Positions 1 through 11,500 of a DNA stretch of 64,000 nucleotides are shown here, piece by piece; position 1 is the stretch's first letter; every line of letters starts with the position of its first letter. The position numbers and the translations under genes are program-made. The notes under the pieces were generated by a model. It was not told where the DNA came from. It saw only the letters and a program-made list of their open reading frames with translations, and did no database searches. Source of the DNA: Paguma larvata. Lineage: Eukaryota; Chordata; Mammalia; Carnivora; Viverridae. The stretch is from contig CM057831.1 of the NCBI GenBank assembly GCA_030068075.1, forward strand, positions 13,807,370-13,871,369, in the 5' to 3' direction.

Positions 1-757
1 TAATGTTTTATTTATTAAAAAAAATTTTTTTTAATGTTTATTTCTGAGAGAGAGAAGACAGAGGCGCCAGCAGGGCAGGGGCAGAGAGAGGGAGACACAG
101 AATCAGAAGCAGGCTCCAGGCTCCGAGCTGTCAGCACAAAGCCTGACGTGGGGCTCGAACTCACGAACCATGAAATCATGACCTGAGTCAAAGTCGGACA
201 CTTAACTGACTGAGCGCCCTGGGGTGGGTGGTTTTAGATCCTCGGTTGATAAGGCTGTCCCGGACTCCTCGCTTCTTCCTGGCGACGGAGTCTCTTGGGC
301 TTTACCCCATGTGCCTGTAGTTTCCTCTTGCCTCCATGTATGTAAGAAGCCATCCGGGGGAGAGGACGAGCAGAGCTTTTTGTCCATGGGTTATCTCCTC
401 CAACAACATCCGGAACCATCACAGCTGGGGAGATACCCCGAACACTGAATTTGGATTTTTCTTGCCTGTTCCGACCTATTTGCTAATGCCACACTAAATG
501 TAACTTTCCCTAGGCTTGTGTTTTGGGTCGAATTGATAATTCTGTACGTGGTTCTGGGAACGAATGCTCGTTCCAGATCTGGACTTGGCTACCCCAAAGG
601 CTTGCCAAAGAACAGAGTCAGAGTACGGGGCTCCAAACATCGTTGCCGTGGGTCGCGGCCGCCGATGCGCTCATGTTACGTCATCCACCGACGAATCGCC
701 AAGAGCAGAAAATGCCAAGTTTCTGATTACCGCTAAGGTCTCTTCTTCTTGTTCTAG
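1..757 (+). other. SORL1: SORL1 intron (3' part), upstream of the first exon in the window
   Basis: This intronic stretch precedes a clear splice acceptor (pyrimidine-rich tract ending in AG at 756-757). A minus-strand SINE occupies about 25-220. No exon could be recognised in the rest. The segment 560-735 keeps many CpGs for an intron, including a NotI-like GCGGCCGC at 655-662 and a CRE/bZIP-like TTACGTCA at 676-683. Whether these have any function is unknown. Confidence 0.7.
25..220 (-). mobile_element. CAN-SINE (feliform tRNA-derived SINE)
   Basis: Read on the minus strand this has the CAN-SINE order: tRNA-like head, GAGCCTGGAGCCTGCTTC, CT-rich part and AATAAACATTAAA-like tail. The tail T-run is at 25-32. 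The head is damaged near 212-220, where the usual CCACCCAGG is partly deleted. No target duplication was found. Confidence 0.9.
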
Positions 758-932
758 GTATATGCAATCGCGGTTAAAGATCTAGTAAGGAAGAGCGATC
801 GAAGCTACAAAATCAAATCCCGCAACAGTACTGTGGAATACACGCTTAACAAGTTGGAACCTGGAGGAAAATACCATGTCATTGTCCAACTGGGGAACAT
901 GAGCAAAGATTCCAGTATAAAAGTCACCACAG
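758..932 (+). CDS. SORL1: SORL1 exon (human exon 44 equivalent), fibronectin III part
   Basis: This 175-base internal exon of the sorting receptor SorLA (SORL1/LR11) reads in frame 0 from 758 and includes [19 protein letters not shown] and [21 protein letters not shown] recognise it as the end of a fibronectin type III domain in the lumenal part of the receptor, roughly residues 1963-2021 of about 2214 by counting back from the stop. The acceptor AG is at 756-757 and the donor GTAAAC starts at 933. It ends after the first base of a Val codon completed by the next exon, so the splice phase fits. SorLA moves APP and other cargo between Golgi, endosomes and the cell surface. The peptide is nearly identical to human SORL1 as I remember it. 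Exon number is from memory of the 48-exon human gene. Confidence 0.95.
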
Positions 933-1954
933 GTAAACAAGAGAGAGATCAGGAACCTTCTCGCACCGCAAGGGTCCCGCAGGGGCTCCCGGGAAGCCCG
1001 CAGACACGGAACGCCTGTCAGGAAGTGCACGCGCAGTGCCCGCACTGCCTTCAGTATCCACACCTGGCGGGCAGGGCAGGGTTCCAGTGCCTGGGCTACA
1101 GGGTGGTGGGCTGGGGGGCAGCCGTCATTCTCCGTATCTTGGGTCTCTTTCACTGTCCTTCTGCCTAGCTGGTTTTGACATTTCTAGGGACAAAGAGCAG
1201 GAAGGCCCCAAAGAGTTAGGAAATGAAACAGCCTTTGCCACAAAAGCCGAGGATGGGGCCCTAGGCTGAAATCACAGTGGTTTCTTGTGGCAGTGTGATG
1301 TGTAGCCAAGGAGGGAGACCAAGAACCGGGCAGCGTACTGAAGGGGGGCTTTGCCAGTCTGGGGCCGGCTCGGCAGTCAGACTCTAGTTCAGAAAGCAGG
1401 CAGGGAGCTCAGATACTTGGATAGCAGCAGGCAGTGTCAGACGTCAGTGATGGAGGCCCCACTAGGCTGGTGGTGTGAGCAGCAGGCGGGGGCCGGACTC
1501 CAGTGTCACTCTAGGGCTCTGCCATCTGGCACGGCCCCTGGCCCCTCACTGAGCAGTAAGGCTCCTCAGGTCTTGGGGCGGGGACCAGGGAGGGCAGGAA
1601 AGCAGACCAGACCCAGAGCCGAAGTCCAGGAAGGCTTTGAAACCATGGTGCAGCCCATCCCTTCCCCTCCTCCCCCACCCAGTTCTTTTCCACCCATCCG
1701 TGGCTCCGAGGGCCACTAAGGTAGGTGCCGTCCGAATTCCTTGGCTGAAGGTATTATAACAGCAACAAAAGAGATGCCACTTAGAGCGTGTCTGACCCGT
1801 GCCAGGCTCTATGCTAAGCAACACATGTGTTTCATTTCTTCCTTAACCTAGCCCGTCCGGGTAGCATCGTTCCCCTCCCTCTAACGGACCAGAGAGAGCA
1901 GCGTTCCCCACACACAGCCACTAACCGCAGTCCTGTTGCATCTTTCGTTTTCAG
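933..1954 (+). other. SORL1: SORL1 intron, 1022 bp
   Basis: This intron is bounded by GTAAAC at 933 and a TTTTCAG acceptor ending at 1954. It contains a probable MIR fragment near 1785-1875. I see nothing else in it. Confidence 0.9.
1785..1875 (-). repeat. MIR SINE fragment
   Basis: The stretch GTGCCAGGCTCTATGCTAAGC followed by TTCATTTCTTCCTTAACC resembles the reverse complement of the 3' half of the ancient mammalian MIR. It is short and diverged. Confidence 0.45.
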
Positions 1955-2061
1955 TTTCATTATCCGCACCTGATGCCTTAAAAATCATAACAGAAAATGA
2001 CCACGTTCTTCTGTTCTGGAAAAGTCTAGCTTTGAAGGAAAAGCATTTCAACGAAAGCAGG
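1955..2061 (+). CDS. SORL1: SORL1 exon (human exon 45 equivalent), start of the last fibronectin III domain
   Basis: This 107-base exon completes the split Val codon and then reads [20 protein letters not shown] and [15 protein letters not shown]. The text matches the start of the final fibronectin III domain of SorLA (about residues 2022-2057). The acceptor TTTTCAG ends at 1954 and the donor GTGAGT starts at 2062. The exon ends on a codon boundary (phase 0), which matches the next exon. I see no frameshift or premature stop. Confidence 0.95.
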
Positions 2062-4296
2062 GTGAGTTCCTCCCGCCTTCGCAATGACTGCGGGGGTCTA
2101 ATCGAAACGCAGCTTTAGAGATGAGCTCATTCCCGGATGCTGGCGTCGAGAGGGGGAGAGAGAAAGAACAGGGCGAGGGAGTGAACTTGAGAACGAAAGG
2201 GCCATTCTCTGTGGGCTCGCTAATTACCGAGAGGTTTAGACTGCCCATTAAAGAAGAGAGGCCCCGCACGAAGCACTTTTCATTCCTGAACTCGTGTTCC
2301 CCCCGCAAGGCAGGGGAGCGGCCCGGAGCCCTCCCTGGGCCTTCTGACAGTCTGAGAGCAGGGCCGGGGACAGAGCTACATCCGCATCCCGGCGTCGTGG
2401 TTTCTTTCCGGGGAAGTCTGAGGGAGCAGGAAGTACCTGCGGATAGTCCATGGACAGACGGAAGAGGCTGTTTCGTTTGGTTTTGTCACTGGCGGAGCAA
2501 CGACTGTATTTGCCGCAGGAGATTGGAGGAAGGAGGAGGGCATATGGATCTGCCGATCTGTTACCCAAAGGTGGACAGGTTCCTGAGTGGACCTGGCGCG
2601 GCCCCATTGTCAGCAAAGCACGAGCTACCCAGAGACACAGCAAATCCGCTGTGGCTATTTCGGGGGTACAGTGCCGGTAAAGGGCGCCGGGGTGTAAACG
2701 ATCACCCCGTAACGGCAGAAGCAAAGCTAGATTAAGGTTTGAAACCCCTCGCCACTCTCCCAGCCGTGACGTATAAATGGTTAATATACTCAGACATAAA
2801 GAAAGCTTTCAGAGCAGGTCGAAAGAGTCATATTCTGGTTTTGGAAAAGGTACCGGTAACACAGCAAAAACTCCGGCAGCCAGAAGGCAAATGAAAAAAT
2901 GATCAACCTCACTAGGGATCCGAACAACGAAGATAGGCCGCTTTCATATCAAATCGGCTGAGTTCCGGGGGGAAGAGCGTTCCCAGAATGAGCCGTAGGT
3001 GGGCAGATGAGGACGCCGGGAATACGAATTGTCTCAGCCTTTCCGTAAGGCACCTTGGTAATACGTGTCAGAAATAAAAGCGTCCGTACCCTTTGACCCA
3101 GCAGTTTCAGGGTTTTGTGCTCAGGAAACCATGTGCATACAGAATTTATGTACAAGGCTCTTCGGGGCAGTTTTATTTCAGATAGCAAGAAAGAGGAAAC
3201 AACTTTAATGTCCAAAAGAAGAGAACGCGTAATGGTTAGTTAAATGAACGATTGATGTTTGTACCGTTTAAATGTTTTTCTTGATGACTCTATGTATATT
3301 GCAAACGTCCTACAGCAAATACGAGATAGGAGTAATCAGTGGTCGGTTCTAAAGAAGAACGGGGACACAGGATCCCGGGCAGGTGGTATTGAGAATCCCA
3401 GTTTGGCAGCCAGTTGTCCGCCTCGTGGGGGGTGGAAGCCCAAGTTTTCGGTTGAGGTCGCAGGTCAGCGTTTCGCTCCCAGTGGAGGGTTCTGGCGTAA
3501 GCGCAAAGCACATCCTTCTTCTCTCCCCCCGGCTTGGAGTTCAGAGGATAGACAGGTCCACGGAATGGGGACCAAGAGTTCGCGAGCACGTAGTGGGGCC
3601 CCGTACGTGGAAAGAGCTGAGAGAGGAGGTCTTTTTTCGGTGCCGGTGGGGGGGGAGTTGGCAGCTTCGACTCTGGGACACTCGGAGATGATCAGAGAAG
3701 TCCGGGAGCCCGTTCTGACCCAGCCCAAAGTTGAGGTGCTTTCTAGTCAAGGCCAAGTTGGTCTGGGGCCACCGCCATCAGCCTGGAGGAGCTGGGGAGT
3801 GAGCTGTGGGCTGACGGTGGAGTCCCCACATCCTGTTCTCCCCAGAAGTGTCCTGGCTTTTCCTGCCTCGCTGCTGGAGGCCAGCGTGACCAGGATTTAT
3901 TACTAGTCGAATCCCGTAACAGCAAACTATTGCTGAATTATCCGGATTCTTTGTTGCATTTCCTGTTGCTTGAGACGAGTGGACTCTTGACCGGAACTTC
4001 GAATGTGTACCAAAATATTTGTTCAAATGGCTTTTATTAGGGCTATACTTTTCACTTCCACTTTGCAGCTCATAAGTGGGCGTGGTAGTTATTTGAGACA
4101 TTCAGGATGGGAAAATTACCATTTTCTGAATCCAGTATCTCAGTGGTAATGTAAAAAGACCCAGTAAGAAACCCAAAGTGCTTTAGCATCCATAAAAGCC
4201 TGCAATAAGGAGCTCACGTAAAGTTGGAACCAGTAATAGAAGCTGTCAGATTCCTTATTTAACTTCCCGAACAATCTCTCGTGTCTTTGTTTTCAG
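2062..4296 (+). other. SORL1: SORL1 intron, 2235 bp
   Basis: This intron runs from GTGAGT at 2062 to the TTTTCAG acceptor ending at 4296. It carries an old sense-oriented L1 3' end at about 2750-3330. The remaining sequence, including 3330-4290, shows nothing I can name. An open frame at 2121-2735 has no recognisable domain and I treat it as chance. Confidence 0.9.
2750..3330 (+). mobile_element. L1 (old L1M-type) 3' end fragment
   Basis: Phrases typical of L1 3' regions occur in order: AAATGATCAACCTCACTAG, CCTTTGACCCAGCAGTTTC, TTTATGTACAAGG, AAACAACTTTAATGTCCA and TAATGGTTAGTTAAATGA. It lies sense to SORL1 and is degraded. The boundaries are approximate. Confidence 0.7.
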
Positions 4297-4489
4297 GGCT
4301 ATGAGATACACATGTTTGATAGTGCCATGAATATCTCCGCTTACCTTGGGAATACTACTGACAATTTCTTTAAAATTTCCAACCTGAAATTGGGCCATAA
4401 TTACACTTTCACTGTGCAAGCAAGATGCCTTTTTGGCAGCCAGATCTGTGGGGAGCCTGCCGTTCTGCTGTATGATGAATTGGGGTCTG
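4297..4489 (+). CDS. SORL1: SORL1 exon (human exon 46 equivalent), rest of the last fibronectin III domain
   Basis: This 193-base exon starts in phase 0 with [19 protein letters not shown] and continues through [19 protein letters not shown] to [13 protein letters not shown]. It finishes the sixth and last fibronectin III domain of SorLA, with two likely N-glycosylation sequons (NIS, NTT) and a further NYT. The acceptor TTTTCAG ends at 4296 and the donor GTAAGT starts at 4490. The last base opens a Gly codon finished in the next exon. Two cysteines (QARC, QICG) are kept. Confidence 0.95.
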
Positions 4490-4611
4490 GTAAGTCACTC
4501 CCGTGGCCAGTTTCCGTCTTCGGTTCGGGGGAAACAGATGAGGGACGTGGCGCGGTCTGATGAATATTTCTCTTTCTTAAGCACATTTAAAACACTCCTT
4601 CAGTTCAAAAG

Positions 4612-4760
4612 AAAGTCATTCATGCATCCGCGTAGTCACGCCCTGATTTATTTAACAAATACTTCCTGAGCCAGGCACGGCGTGAGGAGCCGGAGTTACC
4701 GAGTGACCACGTTCTGAATGTGGAGCCCAGAGAAGGGAATAGGTTAGCAGTAGGTTTTGT
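4612..4760 (-). repeat. L2 LINE 3' end fragment
   Basis: TTTATTTAACAAATACTTCCTGAGCCAGGCACGG and the following text resemble the reverse complement of the L2 3' end (…GTGCTCAATAAATATTTGTTGAATGA), here diverged. Confidence 0.5.
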
Positions 4761-5913
4761 TTAAAAAGGAGATTCTGCTTGGGAAACACTAGGTTAGTAT
4801 GAGTTTTACTGCTTGCTGTTTGCAGGACTTCTCAGAGCCTCCAGGATGCTAATGTGATTCTTCGAAGTCAGTAGATCATCTCCTTCCCATAGAGTAACTG
4901 GTTGTATAGCCTCCCCCTTCGTCTTAGCCGCCCGTCCAGATCAGAACCTGAGTTTGGCTAGCATCTTGTCTTAGAAGCACTCCCAGTCATCGGCGCTGGG
5001 TTGGGCTGAGGGCGGGGGGAGAGGAACCTTTCCCTTACGCAGAGATTCTGCTCGTATCGTAGGAGACTGGCCAGCGTTCCCACAAATGTTTTGCCACTGG
5101 TCTTCTTGGTTCCATTTACGCCCAGCCAGGAACTCACCAATGCTTCAGCCGAGATCTCGCGTTAGGGTTGTTGTGTGTTCTGTCACGTCCTGTTTCCCAG
5201 GCACCTCCCTGAAAGAGGAATGACGACCTTGCGGACCGTGTCCCTCTGGAGAACCGTAGCCTCTCAGGTTGTGAGACGGTCTTACGGAAAACAAACAATA
5301 GAAGTCTTGTTAGCCTAGTGTTTCCTAAATAGAACCTTCTTTTTTAAGCAAAACCAGTTAGCAACTGTGAAAGAGACTTTGGGGAAGAACTGTTGCTTTT
5401 ATGAAACCAAAATTGTCCAGCGGAAAGCGTCTCTCAGCGAGGCCTCAGTTAGTCCATCTTACACCACAGAAGCGGGGTGGGTAGGTGGGTGTTTCCCCTG
5501 CCACGCTGGTCCGTCTTAACTCTCCCAGGCAAGAGCATGCCCCTCAGTTACCACTCCACAGCTGGGGTTACGTTGGGACACAGGAAGTAAGATTCTGTTA
5601 CAGCGTTTCCCGGTAGGTAATGATGAAAGAATTTGAAGACATGGATGTTGAGTTGTTAGATTAGGCTTGCCAGAAATGGCCGCTCCCTGGCCCATCTTGT
5701 TGAGCATCTTGTTGGGCTGAATCCCCGGGGGTCTCCTGAGCCTTCCCTGTGAGGCACAGGCCTTCCCGCGGCCCCTTGCCCCAAACCAGGGAACCGTCTC
5801 AAGCCTGACAGGGCTCCTCATAGGCGGGGGAAGGTCCACTTGGCCTCCTTCGCTAACACTGACGCCCAAGTTCCATTTTCCTGCCTCAGGCTCAGACTTT
5901 CCCCAGGAATTTT

Positions 5914-6079
5914 TTTTTTTTTAATGTTTATTTTTGAGAGACAGAGAGAGAGGGAGACACAGACTCTGAAGCAGGCTTCAGGCCTTGAGCTGTCAGCAAA
6001 GAGCCTGACATGGGGCTTGAACTCACAAACCATGAGCCAAAGTCGGATGCTTAACCGACTGAGCCACCCAGGCGCTCCT
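5914..6079 (-). mobile_element. CAN-SINE with 13-bp target duplication
   Basis: This minus-strand feliform SINE is flanked by the perfect direct repeat CCCCAGGAATTTT at 5901-5913 and 6080-6092. It is about 166 bp long with a short CT-rich part. Confidence 0.95.
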
Positions 6080-6809
6080 CCCCAGGAATTTTGAAGACTG
6101 GCCTTAACCCAGCAGGGGACGGCTTCGCCTTAGGGCCCTATTGGTACAAATCTATCTGTACATCATCTTAAAGCGAGAATTTGCTTCAGACAGCAGGAGT
6201 GGGCATTGTTGGTAGGCTACAGACACCGTTAAATGGCTTCGCAAAGTGCATTTTAAAAAATGTTGAATATATAGGGAAATGTTCCCTCTCCTTTTATTTA
6301 AGCAAAAAGCCTCATAAAACTTGATGAGCTGTTAAGTCAGTGTTGCGGTAAAAGGGATCTCGTTTGTATCACTTGTTGGAGCTTCAGGTAATTGCAGTTC
6401 AGAGTGACTTTGGTGCCAAGTAGGGGGAAATAATTGCAGTCTCGGTAATTAGTGGTCTGATTTCACATCCTCTTATGTGAGGCAAGCAAGTGGTCTTAAG
6501 TAATAATGCTAATGAAATCAATGTTGATACCCCAACAAAGGTCTCCCTTCCAAGAGATTATCTAAATATAAACAACAAGGCAGTGATTAGGAGTCTAACG
6601 TAATTACCGTATTTGCATGCACGAGGCCCGTGGCCTCTCAGCTCGCGGCAAGGCGCGGGGACACAGCCGGGCGTCACGTGTAGGAGCCTGCCACCCCAGG
6701 CCCGGCGGTTCGGGTGACCGTCGGTCAGCTCCCCGCTTCTGCGACGGGTGGGGTGTTGGCTCGCCCGGGTCGCTCTGCTGCCTTTACGGAGGAGGCTCCT
6801 GTTCGGCAG

Positions 6810-7022
6810 GTGCGGGTGCGTCCGCGTCCCGGGCCGCCAGGTCCCCGGATGTGGCTGCCGTGGTGGTGCCCATCCTGTTCCTGATCCTGCTGAGCCTGGC
6901 GGTCGGGTTCGCCGTCCTGTACACGAAGCACCGGCGGCTGCAGAGCAGCTTCACCGCCTTCGCCAATAGCCACTACAGCTCCCGGCTGGGCTCGGCCATC
7001 TTCTCCTCCGGGGACGACCTGG
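6810..7022 (+). CDS. SORL1: SORL1 exon (human exon 47 equivalent): stem, transmembrane segment and FANSHY tail motif
   Basis: This 213-base exon completes the split Gly codon. It codes a short stem ([16 protein letters not shown]), one hydrophobic transmembrane segment ([20 protein letters not shown]) and the stop-transfer YTKHRR. After these come the cytosolic tail with [19 protein letters not shown] and FSSGDDLG. The FANSHY motif, coded at 6959-6976, is the known VPS26/retromer binding site that retrieves SorLA from endosomes to the Golgi. The acceptor ends at 6809 and the donor GTAAGT starts at 7023. The exon is very GC-rich. The stem differs from human SORL1 as I remember it at several positions (human ADASATQAARST), whereas the tail matches. 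The shedding site for the soluble ectodomain is thought to lie near this stem. Confidence 0.96.
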
Positions 7023-8348
7023 GTAAGTGGGGCCGGCGCCCTGGCTCCCTGGCTCTCTCTCCTGCCGCAGACCCCCCCGGGCCGGGTTCTTGACGCTTGA
7101 GGAGTGATTCTTCATCACCCAGTGCTCTCACTGCTTTCGGTTAAAGCAGTCGGAGCCCTTTGCTTTGAACTTGCTTCGACACGAAAACGCTAGTATTCTC
7201 TTCGGTGGGGTGTGGCTCCGGCCTGAGACCGGGAGGGGTGTTGTGGAAGGACCGGTGGGGGCTTGCCTGGTGCAGGAAGGATAGACAGGCCCTGGGCTTT
7301 CGATACTCCCAACGTAGCAGCAGGTTTTCAGGAATTTCCAACCCCTCTCCTTCGTGGACCTGGAGGCATGAAGTCAGAAGTCACTCCTTCCCAACTAACT
7401 GCTGTCCAGAGAGGCCTTTGCCATCTGGCTGTGTCTGTTTCCCATCGCTAGGGACACCTCATGAGTCATTCTGCTTTTATGTATCCATCATGCAGTATGG
7501 AGAAAAGAAAGAAATCCCGCTTTTAAAATACCTACGTGCCGTAATTACAAAACGCTCGCGGAGCTAGTGGGCCACTTGGTACAGTGAGGCAGGTGTGTGT
7601 CGGGGTCCCCCCCAAACTCCCACTGTCGGCTGGGATTTCACGGACCAATGATTTGTTCCCGTTAAGCAGTTATAATATTTTTTTGGCAATAAAGGTATTT
7701 GTATGTTCCCCGAGCACTGATCATTTGAGGTTAGCTTTGCTCCCTCTTCTTCTCGGTTTCCTGTCTTGCCTAGGGCAAGTATTTGGTCTGCTTTGCATGA
7801 ATGGGGTGGGTTCTTTGCTTTTGTTATTGGGGGCAAAAGGAGTTCATGGTGCCACACAGTGGGCACCGAATGTGGATCGCGAGTTAGTTATACAGGATTG
7901 TACCGGGGCCGCGAGGGGACATCCGTTAGTCTGGGAAGCCATCCTCAGAGAGCTTCAAACCCCTGCGATCCTTTTCCTCAGAGCAGGGAGGGTTCTGAGG
8001 AGAAAACAGATAAAGAGGTTCACTGTGTTAATGTAGGGTGTGGATAACTCAAATGAAGGAACCTAAGTCACCCATTGGACTTTCGGGTAGGTCATAAGAT
8101 TCTCCTTCCTAAAAGATTTATTTTCTTTATTTGGTCAAGTTCAGGCTACCATTAAAATAAGCTTGGTCCCCCGTGGACAGGGAGAGGGTGACCCAATGGC
8201 TTTGACCCCTCTGCCTGGAGGGCCGTGGTACCCATTTTCCAGGCTGGGGCTTGCGATGGTGTTGGAGGCGGCTGGGGCGGAGGGGCGGGTGTTGGGGTTG
8301 GGCACAAGCATTCCGGAACTCACCGAGAACCCACTGTTTTCCCTTTAG
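7023..8348 (+). other. SORL1: SORL1 last intron, 1326 bp
   Basis: This intron runs from GTAAGT at 7023 to the CCCTTTAG acceptor ending at 8348. I see no SINE, LINE or other recognisable element in it. Confidence 0.9.
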
Positions 8349-8416
8349 GGGAAGACGACGAAGACGCCCCTATGATAACTGGATTTTCAGATGACGTTCC
8401 CATGGTGATCGCCTGA
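8349..8416 (+). CDS. SORL1: SORL1 terminal coding exon (human exon 48 equivalent), C-terminus
   Basis: The last 68 coding bases give [20 protein letters not shown] followed by IA and the stop TGA at 8414-8416. Together with DDL from the previous exon this forms the acidic cluster (DDLGEDDED), which binds AP-1 and related adaptors. The C-terminal DDVPMVIA is the known GGA/PACS-type sorting signal for Golgi-endosome transport. The frame continues exactly from the upstream exon (one base plus two). All tail signals appear intact, so this copy should code a functional receptor tail. Confidence 0.97.
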
Positions 8417-8446
8417 AGGAGCTTTTCCTCACTAGAAACCAAATGG

Positions 8447-8454
8447 TGTAAATA
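8447..8454 (+). promoter_or_regulatory. Pumilio response element-like motif (TGTAAATA)
   Basis: TGTAAATA lies 31 bases after the SORL1 stop codon and matches the TGTANATA consensus bound by PUM1/PUM2. A second match, TGTATATA, is at 10028-10035. The motif is short, so chance is possible. Confidence 0.35.
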
Positions 8455-8588
8455 TTTTATTTGATAAAGATAGTTGATGGTTTATTTTAAAAAGATGCAC
8501 TTTGAGTTGCAATATGTTATTTTTATATGGGCCAAAAACAAAAACAGAAAACAAAAGCAAAAAAAAAAAAAATGGAAAGAAAGGAATG

Positions 8589-8594
8589 AATAAA
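8589..8594 (+). terminator. SORL1: Proximal poly(A) signal AATAAA
   Basis: AATAAA lies 173 bases after the stop, in an A-rich region. Further hexamers are at 8729-8734 and 8777-8782. Use of these would make a very short 3'UTR. Confidence 0.4.
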
Positions 8595-11500
8595 CTTTGT
8601 AGTAATCAACTGTGAACTTCAAACCAGGTTGATTTTAGCAACCAAATTGCTTTCATTTCATATTAATGTAGTCTTACAGGGCTCTGCTCGCTGGGCATGC
8701 TTTTAAGTCTGTGAGATCATTTCGATTCAATAAACCGGCCGTTCTTTTTATTTTTATAAGACACAGAAATGTATTTAATAAACACTTCAAGAGAGGGTGA
8801 CAGGGGGATCCCTCCCTCCTCCTCGAAAGTGTGCTCCAATTTTAAATTTCGTTCCAACTTAGTTTACAGGAAAGTGTGTGTATTATAGGGGAAGGTTCTT
8901 TTCTATTATTTTGCTAATTTATTGGGACTCTGTATAAGGCAAGGCTTTAGCGGTCATCCGACGACACCGCACGTTAGGAGAGCAGCGGTTTTGCCGCCGT
9001 TCCGGAAATAGTCCATTTTTGTTCACGTGTGTGTCACATGATGGTATTTGGCAGGAGAGCGCCTGGAGTCACTGCTCGGTTCCAGTTACACAGACAGTGA
9101 ATTGGGGGGATCTTACTGTAGGCGCCTCGGTACACGGCGTAGCTCTCACCGCTACAAAGTGGTAACACTGCTTTCTTGCACCCTGGTGTCATGGTCCTTG
9201 CAAAAAATTGCTCGGGTCGTGGGAGAATCCTAGGTCTGTGCCACCGTAGAGACACTGGCAGATAGAGCACCTGCTTTGTCCTGTTTGGGCTTTTTGTTTT
9301 TCCTTCCCACTGAAGAATCTCGAATGTAACATTTTATATTTGTGTTGCGGTGGCCACTTACTGTCTTTAAAAATCTACACTGATATATGCAGTCATTTTG
9401 AATTGGGTCAGTGCCTTCTCTTTTTTTTTTCTTTTTTATCCCCTCTCCTTCCACCTCCTTCCCCTGCACCCCTGCCCAGTTTGAAGAGAGCTGTTGCTCT
9501 TACAGAGGTACAGGAGACCGACGAATCTGAGACCGTTCTATCCAGTTTGCAGCTGGAACAACACTAGAGTTTATTCTCTCTGTAAACCAAGCTGAGCTTT
9601 TTTTTTTTTTTTTTCTTTCTTCTGCCTTTAAATGCCGCCCTCGTATTCAGTTCATGGCCGCTTGACAGGTACGCGGAATCCGCTGTGGACCGATGCCCGC
9701 CCTTTCGACCTAGTGTCGGAGGCGCCCGTGTCCGACGTTGTCGTGACTCCTACTGTACGGACCTCACCGCAGAGCTTCTCAGCCGAGAAGCAGGGAGCTC
9801 TGGGGATAGTCCAAAGTCATGTTTCTGAACGTGTGGGCTTTATATGCAAGCTTCGTGCACACCCCGTCGCCTCTGAGACGCTCTGCGTCACCTTCTCACA
9901 AGTATTTGCTTTCTTTTAACCAAAAGTATCATTCTTGGGTGGTAAGATAGTTTCGTTCTAGCTAGTTAGTGATTGGAGAACAAAGAGCCAATTCCATGTT
10001 TTCGTTTAAAAATTTTTAATTTATATATGTATATATTTTCAGCAAGGAGTGTTTTAAACCCTAGATGTCGTATGTCGTGTGGGTAAGGCTCCGTTTTATT
10101 TTAACAAGCGATGGTCGTGATGAGCCTCCTTCCACATTTTTTCCCTTCTTCCTCTCTCCTTTGTTACGTTTTTAAAGAATGGAATTTCTTTGGCTTTATC
10201 TTGTGTTGTCTTGGGGTTCTGTTCCGAACTCCAAGCCCCACCCCCCACCCCCACCCCTTTACGTAGCTAAGAGATGAACAGTCTGGCGGGAGGCAAGTCA
10301 TTTCACTGAACCCCTAGAAAGTGCATTTCCTTCTTCTCTTTTTCAGCCAACTTTTTGGTGGCGTTTGTAAAAGCCGACCTAAAAGGCTCGGAGACTTTAT
10401 TTGCAGTTTTGCTGCAGGCAAGCCTTCGTTTACAGCGCCTGTGTCTCCAGTTGGCAACTTGAGATAGTTCTGAGCGTCCAGTTCTTGTTCCCAGTGCCTC
10501 CCAGTGCTTAGCGCTCGGTATAGACTGGCCATCACCCCCCTCCTCGGAAAACGCCACTGTGCTGTTTGAGAAAAAGCAGCCTTTTAGGGCTAGAGTATTT
10601 TGTATAAACAGAAGAGCTAAGTTTCTGAAGACTAAGCTAGGGAGAGGCAGCTGTGTGCAAATCGCATATTTTTATGGACTTTTGAAGCACCCACTCTCCC
10701 TTCCCTCTGCGTAGCTTCGCGGGGTTTGGGTGTGTAGACGCTGTCTGCAAGAGTCCAGAGGTTGGAGCGACCATAGGACGTGAGGACGAAACTACGTGCA
10801 GCCTTTGGAAGTGAGCAGATAACTGTCTTCACTGTGACCACTCGGAGCCCCTGGTTCTTTCCGCACAAGGGGCCTTGTACCTCATTGGAGACGCCACCTC
10901 AGAAGTTCACACCGCACAGGGAAAAAGTTTTGTTCTCTCCTAGTGCACATTAGAAAAGTCAGGAGCCCACACCCACGTGGACCACGATGGGCCTCTCACG
11001 GACCGCTGTAATTTAGCAGGCGGGGGCACTGTATACAGTTCTCTCTGGAAGCTGGTTTCGCCCCTGTAGGTATTGAATGCCCCTCAAGCCTTATGGGCCA
11101 CGAGTCCATGCGGATGAAACGACAAAGAGTAGAATTCTGCGGAGGAGTCTGGGGAGAAGCCACGTCTATGCAGATATTTCCAGATAGGTGAGAAGTTCCA
11201 GTAACTACCGGGTGCCCTGGCATGCTGGGTGCGAGGTTATGATGCTGGGTAACCGGTTGAAACTTTGGACTTGGGGAACAGAGGTTCCTGGGGTTCCATT
11301 CTGTAGTATCTCTAGGGATATTTGATGGAGCTGCGTGCTCTCTCCTGCCCGTCATTCCGGCCTACTAGATTCAGCTCTGCTTTAGCCCTTTAGGGAATGT
11401 AACCCTTCTCAAATAGTGGCCATTTGGGGGGCAGCTAGGGAGAGCGATGGTACGGCGAGGCTCTTAGAACCACCCACTGCCCCTGGGAGAATCCTACCTT

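Larger units (their letters stand above)
4490..6809 (+). other. SORL1: SORL1 intron, 2320 bp
   Basis: This intron is bounded by GTAAGT at 4490 and the CGGCAG acceptor ending at 6809. It contains an antisense L2 tail near 4612-4760 and a SINE at 5914-6079. The AT-rich part 6240-6620 is repeat-free and includes an octamer-like ATTTGCAT near 6611; it looks like a candidate conserved non-coding element, but this cannot be tested here. Confidence 0.9.

Noticed and set aside
2121..2735. 204-codon open frame in a SORL1 intron
   Set aside because: It lies inside a well-defined intron, has no domain and no splice sites that would keep the SORL1 frame.
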